Source: CAZLIC01 sp964559535 (GTDB lineage Bacteria > Pseudomonadota > Alphaproteobacteria > Rhodobacterales > Rhodobacteraceae). Taken from it: a stretch of 10,577 nt of DNA. The stretch lies in assembly GCA_964559535.1 (NCBI GenBank), contig CAZLIC010000112.1:1-10577 (forward strand), read 5' to 3'. Of the stretch, positions 6,243 to 10,577 are shown in pieces. The first letter of the stretch is position 1; every line of letters starts with the position of its first letter. The notes under the pieces were generated by a model that was given only the letters and a program-made list of their open reading frames with translations, did not search any database and was not told the origin of the DNA. Both the position numbers and the translations under genes were made by a program.

Positions 6243-6334
6243 GTGGCCACGATATCAGTCGAAATACTGGCAGGAAAGCCTGCTTGGCGGATCAAGACTG
6301 ACGGAATGTCGCAGGATTGCAGACGGGGAGACAG
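6243..6334. promoter_or_regulatory. Divergent regulatory region between the regulator and BKACE genes
   Basis: Only 92 bp separate two divergent starts, so both promoters and the operators must sit here. Visible symmetry: palindrome GTGGCCAC (6243-6250) directly before the regulator ATG; CAGT (6256-6259) and ACTG (6266-6269) separated by six bases; GCAGG (6270-6274) and CCTGC (6279-6283) around AAAG; and TCAGTC (6255-6260) mirrored by GACTGA (6296-6301). TTGGCG (6284-6289) could be a -35 for the BKACE operon, but the -10 position 17 bases on is poor, as expected of an activator-dependent promoter. The BKACE ribosome binding site is GGGGAG (6325-6330). Confidence 0.5.
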
Positions 6335-7225
6335 ATGAATTTCGAGGTCGTCCTGACCTGTGCCGTAACCGGCGCGGGAGATACCACCGGCAAGTCGCCG
6401 CACGTACCGGTGACCCCGGCAGAGATCGCCAAGTCGGCGATCGAAGCCGCGCGCGCGGGGGCTTCGGCCGTGCATCTGCATGTGCGCGACCCGAAGACCG
6501 GCAAGGGGTCGCGCGACCTGGTGCTGTTCCGCGAAACGGTGGACCGCGTGCGCCAGTCGGGTGTTGATGTGGTGATCAACCTGACCGCAGGGATGGGCGG
6601 CGACTGGACGCCGGCCAAGGACAACTGGGCAATGCCCGGGCCGGGGACCGACATGATCGGCCCCGACGAACGGCTTGCGCATGTCAAGGATTGCCTGCCG
6701 GAAATCTGCTCGCTGGACTGCGGGACCCTGAACTTCGGAAACGACGACACGATCTACATTTCCACCCCACCGATCCTTCGGCGGATGGCCACGCTGACCA
6801 AGGAGTGGGGCGTGAAGCCCGAACTTGAGGTCTTTGACCTTGGCCATATCCGCTTTGCCAAGGCGATGCTGGCCGAGGGCCTGCTGGCCGATCCGCCGAT
6901 GTTCCAGCTGTGCCTTGGAATTCCCTGGGGCGCGGATCAGACGGTCGAGGTCATGGCGGCCATGAAGGCACAACTTCCGCCGGGCGCAAGCTGGGCCAGC
7001 TTCGGCATCAGTCGGATGCAGATGCCGATGGCCGCCGCCGCAGTGGCGCTGGGCGGCAATGTGCGCGTCGGACTGGAGGACAACCTGTTCCTGGATCGGG
7101 GCGTGCTGGCCACCAACGCGCAGCTTGTCGAACGTGCGCGGACGATCATCGAAAGCATGGGGGCGCGGGTGCTGTCGCCGCAAGAGGCGCGCAACAAGTT
7201 GCACTTGCGCGGGGCAGCGGCCTGA
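6335..7225 (+). CDS. Beta-keto acid cleavage enzyme (BKACE), dehydrocarnitine-type
   Basis: A 296-residue DUF849/BKACE protein. These zinc enzymes cleave a beta-keto acid with acetyl-CoA, yielding acetoacetate and a new CoA ester. The zinc ligands and active site can be seen: H47 and H49 in VHLHVRDP (46-53) and E248 in VRVGLEDN (243-250), equivalent to His46, His48 and Glu230 of Kce. Further family signatures are INLTAGMGG (81-89), DCGTLNFG (128-135), ELEVFDLGH (163-171) and FQLCLGIPWGA (190-200). The DCGTLNFG and LGIPWGA forms resemble the carnitine-pathway group (CdhB), which would turn 3-dehydrocarnitine plus acetyl-CoA into betainyl-CoA and acetoacetate. ATG 6335 is chosen over an upstream in-frame TTG (6317) because GGGGAG lies four bases before it and the family begins near this point. 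The TGA overlaps the ATG of the transporter ATPase by one base, so import and cleavage are made from one transcript. Enzyme family is sure; substrate is inferred. Confidence 0.9.
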   Translation: MNFEVVLTCAVTGAGDTTGKSPHVPVTPAEIAKSAIEAARAGASAVHLHVRDPKTGKGSRDLVLFRETVDRVRQSGVDVVINLTAGMGGDWTPAKDNWAMPGPGTDMIGPDERLAHVKDCLPEICSLDCGTLNFGNDDTIYISTPPILRRMATLTKEWGVKPELEVFDLGHIRFAKAMLAEGLLADPPMFQLCLGIPWGADQTVEVMAAMKAQLPPGASWASFGISRMQMPMAAAAVALGGNVRVGLEDNLFLDRGVLATNAQLVERARTIIESMGARVLSPQEARNKLHLRGAAA

Positions 7226-8214
7226 TGGCCGCCGCACCAGCCTCGGGCGGGCTGACGGTCCGCGGTCTGGTCAAGCGCTATGGCGCGTTCGAGGCGGTGG
7301 CAGGCATCGATCTGGACATCACGCGGGGGGAATTCCTGACGCTGCTTGGCCCTTCGGGTTCGGGCAAGACGACGCTTCTGATGATGATCGCGGGCTTTCA
7401 GGACGCGACCGCGGGCGACATCGCGCTGGATGGAACCTCGATCACCGGCACCCCGGCCGAAAAGCGCAACTTCGGAATGGTCTTCCAGGGCTATGCCCTG
7501 TTCCCGCACATGACGGTGGCCGACAATATCGGATACTCCCTGTCGGTGCGCGGTCGGCCCAAGGCCGACATCGCGGCCCGCGTGGCCGAGATGCTGGACC
7601 TTGTCCAGTTGCAGGGGATGGAGCACCGACTGCCGGTGCAATTGTCGGGTGGCCAGCAGCAGCGCGTGGCGCTGGCCCGCGCGCTGGCCTTCTCGCCGCC
7701 GGTGCTATTGCTGGACGAACCGCTTGGCGCCCTGGACCGCAAGCTTCGCATCGAGGTGCAGACACAGCTGAAGGATCTGCACCGGCGGGTGGGCACAACG
7801 TTCATCTATGTCACCCACGACCAGGAAGAGGCGCTGTCGATGTCTGACCGCGTGGTCATCATGCGGGCGGGAAAGATCGAGCAGGTTGGCACCCCGGAAG
7901 AGCTCTACACCCGACCGCGGTCGGAATTCGCCGCTTCGTTCCTGGGGAAAAGCAACTTCCTGCGCCGCGATGGCCGTCTGTGGTCGATCCGGCCGGAGCG
8001 GATTGACCTGCTTGCCCTGGACCAGGGCCGGGTCAAGGGCCGGGTGCAGTCGCGCAGCTATTTCGGGCCCGTCCTGAAGTATCAGATCGAGACTGCAGAG
8101 CACGGCGTTCTGGAGGTGGACGTCGATGCCTGGCGGGCGGGGGAAGCCATCCGCCCCGGGGGCGAAGTGGGCCTTGGCTGGAAGGACGACGCAGCCGTCC
8201 CGCTGGATGGCTGA
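7225..8214 (+). CDS. ABC importer ATP-binding protein, PotA-like (polyamine/opine/Fe type)
   Basis: A 329-residue ATPase with all nucleotide-binding elements: Walker A GPSGSGKTT (42-50), Q-loop Q88 in VFQGYALFPHM, signature LSGGQQQR (140-147), Walker B LLLDE (161-165), D-loop GALD (168-171) and switch His H198 in YVTHDQEEA. The C-terminal extension (about 245-329) begins with SIRPERIDLL and forms the OB/TOBE-type regulatory domain of the PotA/FbpC/MalK branch. It would sit on the cytoplasmic side and power import by the two permeases encoded downstream. The ATG shares its first base with the stop of the BKACE gene, there is no strong ribosome binding site of its own, and translational coupling is likely. 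The match to polyamine-type importers is by family; the real cargo is probably a quaternary or cationic amine handled by the neighbouring enzymes. Confidence 0.93.
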   Translation: MAAAPASGGLTVRGLVKRYGAFEAVAGIDLDITRGEFLTLLGPSGSGKTTLLMMIAGFQDATAGDIALDGTSITGTPAEKRNFGMVFQGYALFPHMTVADNIGYSLSVRGRPKADIAARVAEMLDLVQLQGMEHRLPVQLSGGQQQRVALARALAFSPPVLLLDEPLGALDRKLRIEVQTQLKDLHRRVGTTFIYVTHDQEEALSMSDRVVIMRAGKIEQVGTPEELYTRPRSEFAASFLGKSNFLRRDGRLWSIRPERIDLLALDQGRVKGRVQSRSYFGPVLKYQIETAEHGVLEVDVDAWRAGEAIRPGGEVGLGWKDDAAVPLDG

Positions 8215-8222
8215 AGCACGGA

Positions 8223-8268
8223 GGGCGGGGACAAACCCGCCCCGTCTGAGAAACGGGAGGCATCTCCC
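8223..8268 (+). repeat. Two tandem hairpins between ATPase and binding-protein genes
   Basis: Hairpin 1 has arms GGGCGGG (8223-8229) and CCCGCCC (8236-8242) with a six-base loop. Hairpin 2 has arms GGGAG (8255-8259) and CTCCC (8264-8268) with a four-base loop. They lie in the 73-bp gap and end eight bases before the strong ribosome binding site GGAGG (8276-8280) of the binding-protein gene. No T-run follows, so they are unlikely to be full terminators. A role in 5'-end protection or processing of the binding-protein message is a reasonable inference. Confidence 0.55.
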
Positions 8269-8287
8269 ACAACACGGAGGAAAACAG

Positions 8288-9397
8288 ATGCACGACAAGC
8301 AGTTCATGCGTGAGACGGTCACCGAAGCCGCCCATGCCTTCCGCGCCGGACGGTTGGACCGTCGCAGCTTTCTGGCCCTGTGCGGCATGGCGGGCGTCGC
8401 GTTGCCGTCGGTGCTGGCCGGCCGCGCCGAAGCCGCGGCGGGCGAGATCGTCATGTGGAACTGGGGCGGCCAGTCCGAGGAATGCCATGGCTCGGCCATC
8501 GGTACGCCTTTCACCGCGGAAACCGGAATTCCGCTGAAGTTCGACACGTCGGGCCCGCTGCAGGGCAAGATCAAGGAGATGGTCGACAGCGGCAACGTGA
8601 CTGCCGATGTCTGCGACGCCGACCTGTTCGACGCCGTGGCCCTGGGCGCAAGCGGCCACCTGGAACCCATCGACTATGCGGTCGTCTCCAAGGACAAGAC
8701 CCTGCCGCAGTATGCGTTGGAGTTCGGCACCTCGATCATCCTCTACGGCTATGCCTTCATGTACGACACCGAGGCCTACGAGGATAACCCTCCGCAAGGC
8801 TGGGCGGATTTCTTCGATCTGGCGAAGTTCCCCGGCCAGCGGTCGCTTTACAAGTGGGCCAACGGGTCGCTTGAAGCCGCGTTGATGGCGGATGGCGTGG
8901 GCAAGGACGCGCTCTATCCGCTGGATCTTGACCGTGCGCTGGCCAAGGTGAAGTCGATCAAGGACAGCACGATTTTCTGGGGTTCGGGGTCGGAAGCGCA
9001 TGACATGATCGTCAACGGCGAAGTGTCGATGGGCATGGTCTGGCAGAACCGGGGCCGCAACATCGAGCAAGAGACGAACGGCCGCTACAAACTGGTGATG
9101 AACCAGGCCTTGGCCATGCCGGGTGCCTACATCGTGCCGAAGGGCAACCCCGGCGGGCGCGAAGCCGTGATGAAGTTCATCGCCGTGTCGCAGTCGGTGG
9201 ATGCGCAACTGGGGCTGTTCGGCTGCCTTGGCATGACGCCGACCAACGCGGAAGCCGTGGCCAAGATCGCGCCCGAGGACGCCCCCTATGCCATCACGTC
9301 GGAAGCGAACATGGCGGTCATTGCGCTGAACGATCCCACCTGGTGGGGCCAGAACACCGACGCGGCCGTGAACGCCTTCCTCGAAGCGATCAGCTGA
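8288..9397 (+). CDS. Extracellular solute-binding protein, PotD-like, with Tat-type signal peptide
   Basis: A 369-residue periplasmic binding protein of the spermidine/putrescine-binding (PotD, COG0687) type. The N-terminus is a long n-region with a twin-arginine motif, R25-R26 in DRRSFLA, a hydrophobic stretch (about 29-45), and likely cleavage after AEA (47-49), indicating Tat export already folded. The mature part starts with the family's EIVMWNWGG strand, and has aromatic-rich segments that could form a cation-binding site: WANGSLEAA, FWGSGSEAHDMI, MGMVWQNR, and DPTWWGQNTDA near the C-terminus. ATG 8288 is chosen because GGAGG (8276-8280) lies seven bases upstream; the longer in-frame extension would overlap the ATPase gene and lacks signal-peptide character. 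It delivers the ligand to the permeases encoded next. Hairpins flank the gene on both sides, fitting higher expression of the binding protein than of the membrane subunits. Ligand identity is inferred only as a cationic amine. Confidence 0.92.
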   Translation: MHDKQFMRETVTEAAHAFRAGRLDRRSFLALCGMAGVALPSVLAGRAEAAAGEIVMWNWGGQSEECHGSAIGTPFTAETGIPLKFDTSGPLQGKIKEMVDSGNVTADVCDADLFDAVALGASGHLEPIDYAVVSKDKTLPQYALEFGTSIILYGYAFMYDTEAYEDNPPQGWADFFDLAKFPGQRSLYKWANGSLEAALMADGVGKDALYPLDLDRALAKVKSIKDSTIFWGSGSEAHDMIVNGEVSMGMVWQNRGRNIEQETNGRYKLVMNQALAMPGAYIVPKGNPGGREAVMKFIAVSQSVDAQLGLFGCLGMTPTNAEAVAKIAPEDAPYAITSEANMAVIALNDPTWWGQNTDAAVNAFLEAIS

Positions 9398-9407
9398 CGC
9401 GTTCCAT

Positions 9408-9440
9408 GCCTGCGGCGGCACGCGATCCGCCGCCGCAGGC
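9408..9440 (+). terminator. Strong hairpin between binding-protein and permease genes (attenuator or mRNA stabiliser)
   Basis: Arms GCCTGCGGCGGC (9408-9419) and GCCGCCGCAGGC (9429-9440) pair perfectly over 12 bp around a nine-base loop, starting 11 bases after the binding-protein stop. The bases after the stem (9441-9451) are CCTTTCCCTTT, a weak pyrimidine tract with no pure T-run, so termination is probably partial. Hairpins in this spot, as between malE and malF, let the cell make more binding protein than permease. That role here is inferred from position and structure. Confidence 0.65.
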
Positions 9441-9467
9441 CCTTTCCCTTTGACCCTGCATCGATCA

Positions 9468-10313
9468 ATGACCAGAACCGCACGCTTCAACCCTGGCTGG
9501 CTGTTTGTTGCGCCCCTTCTGGGTCTGGTCGCGGTCATGTTTGCCGGGCCCCTGTTCAACATCATCTGGCTCAGCTTCACCGACCCCGCGCCGGGCCTGT
9601 CGAACTATGCGGCGCTGATCGAGAAGGAGAGCCTGCGAAAGCTGATCTGGACCACGCTTCGGGTCTGCCTGATCACTACGGCTCTGTCGGTGGTGCTTGG
9701 CTATTCGATTGCCTATGCCATGGCCAATACGACCGAGTCCGCACGCCAAAAAATGATGCTGTGCATCCTGATCTCGTTCTGGATTTCCGTACTTGTCCGT
9801 ACCTTCTCGTGGATCATGCTTCTGGGTCGCAACGGGCTTCTGAACAACGGCCTGATCGAGCTTGGCCTGATCTCGCAGCCCATTCCCTTTGTCCGCAACG
9901 AACTGGGCGTGCTGATCGGGATGGTCCACTACATGATCCCCTATGCCGTCCTGCCGATCCTGGCCGCGATGCAGGGGATCGACGCCCGCGTGGTGCAGGC
10001 CTCGCGCAACCTGGGTGCCAGCCCGGCGCAGACCTTCTGGCGGGTCTATCTGCCTTTGACCAAACAGGGGGTGATCGCCGGTGCGCTGTTGGTGTTCATC
10101 CTGTCGCTTGGCTTTTACGTCACGCCCGCCATCTTGGGCGGCGGCAAGGTGCTGATGGTGGCCGAATACATTTCGGTGCAGATCCTGGTGACACTGAAAT
10201 GGGGCACGGCCGCGATGCTTGCGGTCTTGATGCTGGGTTCCGTCCTTGGGCTGCTTTACGTCATGTCGCGGTTCATGAACCTGGCTTCGGCCCTGGGCGG
10301 AGGACGGACATGA
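9468..10313 (+). CDS. ABC importer permease 1, PotB-like
   Basis: A 281-residue inner-membrane protein with about six hydrophobic segments: one near the N-terminus (LFVAPLLGLVAVMFAGPLF), later ones around VCLITTALSVVLGYSIAYA, MLCILISFWISVLVRTF, the GVLIGMVHYMIPYAVLPIL region, GALLVFILSLGFYVTPAIL, and AAMLAVLMLGSVLGLLYVM. The cytoplasmic coupling (EAA-type) loop is seen as QASRNLGASPAQTFWRVYLPL, the contact for the ATPase. It is the PotB/HisM kind of permease and would pair with the next gene product. The start is uncertain: ATG 9468 has no clear ribosome binding site, and the in-frame TTG at 9450 (six residues longer) has only GCAGG (9435-9439), which is buried in the preceding hairpin. Either way initiation looks weak compared with the binding protein. 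The last four bases (ATGA) overlap the start of permease 2. Confidence 0.9.
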   Translation: MTRTARFNPGWLFVAPLLGLVAVMFAGPLFNIIWLSFTDPAPGLSNYAALIEKESLRKLIWTTLRVCLITTALSVVLGYSIAYAMANTTESARQKMMLCILISFWISVLVRTFSWIMLLGRNGLLNNGLIELGLISQPIPFVRNELGVLIGMVHYMIPYAVLPILAAMQGIDARVVQASRNLGASPAQTFWRVYLPLTKQGVIAGALLVFILSLGFYVTPAILGGGKVLMVAEYISVQILVTLKWGTAAMLAVLMLGSVLGLLYVMSRFMNLASALGGGRT

Positions 10314-10577
10314 CCCCAGCCGCGCGCCTGAACCGGATCACCGCCTGGTGCCTGCTGATCTTCCTGGTCGCGCCGGCGCTGATCGCGGTTCCGGTGTCGC
10401 TGACCTCGAAGAATTATCTGTCGCTGCCCTGGGACGGGGTGTCGCTGCAATACTACCGCGAGGTCTTTTCCTCGCCAGACTGGTTGTCTTCCTTTCTGCA
10501 AAGCACTGTAATCGGCCTTACCTCGGCGTTGATCGCAACATCGATGGGCACCCTGGCAGCTGTCGGGCTTTGGCGAT
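10310..10577 (+). CDS. ABC importer permease 2, PotC-like, 5' part only
   Basis: The frame opens at ATG 10310, overlapping the previous stop by four bases, and runs off the right window edge after 89 codons. GGAGG at 10299-10303 is a good ribosome binding site. The visible part starts MTPAARLNR, then has a first membrane segment (about residues 13-30, CLLIFLVAPALIAVPVS), the typical periplasmic stretch with SLPWDGVSLQYYREVF, and the beginning of a second membrane segment (SFLQSTVIGLTSALIATSMG). The SLQYYREVF pattern after the first membrane helix matches PotC-type permeases. It would form the heterodimeric channel with permease 1. Most of the protein, including the coupling loop, lies outside the window. 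Confidence 0.9.
   Translation, partial: MTPAARLNRITAWCLLIFLVAPALIAVPVSLTSKNYLSLPWDGVSLQYYREVFSSPDWLSSFLQSTVIGLTSALIATSMGTLAAVGLWR

Noticed and set aside
5382..6338. Forward open frame (318 codons) opposite the regulator gene
   Set aside because: The reverse frame has clear DJ-1-like and AraC domains; the forward translation shows no recognisable fold.
8033..9580. Very long reverse-strand open frame (515 codons) across the binding-protein gene
   Set aside because: It runs antisense to a well-supported PotD-like gene, has low-complexity Arg/Pro/His-rich content, and spans two intergenic hairpins, so it is a composition artefact.
1..10577. CRISPR arrays, tRNA or rRNA genes, insertion sequences, phage genes or defence systems
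   Set aside because: No regularly spaced repeats, structured RNA gene signatures, transposase motifs, integrase or nuclease genes were seen on either strand.

Overview
The window looks like a chromosomal or megaplasmid segment of a high-GC alphaproteobacterium, probably of the Rhodobacter/Paracoccus group. The evidence is strong G/C preference at third codon positions, the style of a truncated universal stress protein at 385-693, and the overall gene set. It reads as a catabolic gene cluster for carnitine or a close quaternary-amine relative, with a regulator and a polyamine-type ABC importer. No RNA genes, insertion sequences or CRISPR arrays were seen.

Layout. Positions 1-195 hold the 3' end of an unrecognised gene that is clearly more AT-rich than the rest. 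Positions 385-693 hold the N-terminal third of a universal stress protein that stops early. Just downstream, a 142-bp gap with a strong imperfect inverted repeat (792-826) leads into the first forward operon (836-5126): aldehyde dehydrogenase, luciferase-like flavin monooxygenase, CaiD-like crotonobetainyl-CoA hydratase, and an L-carnitine-dehydrogenase-like protein. A reverse-strand GlxA/CdhR-type AraC regulator (5121-6242) overlaps the end of this operon by 6 bases. A 92-bp divergent intergenic region separates the regulator from a second forward operon (6335 to the right edge): a beta-keto acid cleavage enzyme (BKACE/CdhB-like), then an ABC importer consisting of ATPase, Tat-exported binding protein, permease 1 and permease 2 (cut by the window edge).

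How the genes may work together. In the known aerobic carnitine route, carnitine dehydrogenase makes 3-dehydrocarnitine, BKACE cleaves it with acetyl-CoA to betainyl-CoA and acetoacetate, and a thioesterase releases glycine betaine. Dehydrogenase, BKACE and a CdhR-like regulator are here. The thioesterase is not in the window. The CaiD-like hydratase links crotonobetainyl-CoA to carnitinyl-CoA, but no CaiB/CaiC CoA-transferase or ligase is visible. The flavin monooxygenase plus aldehyde dehydrogenase pair is not part of that textbook route. It suggests either a second C-N-cleaving or aldehyde-producing branch or a different substrate. The dehydrogenase also has changes at the usual NAD-ribose Asp and in the family's RW-x-FMG segment, so its exact substrate and cofactor are uncertain. 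Expression control is suggested by hairpins before the aldehyde dehydrogenase start, before the binding protein, and between the binding protein and the first permease.
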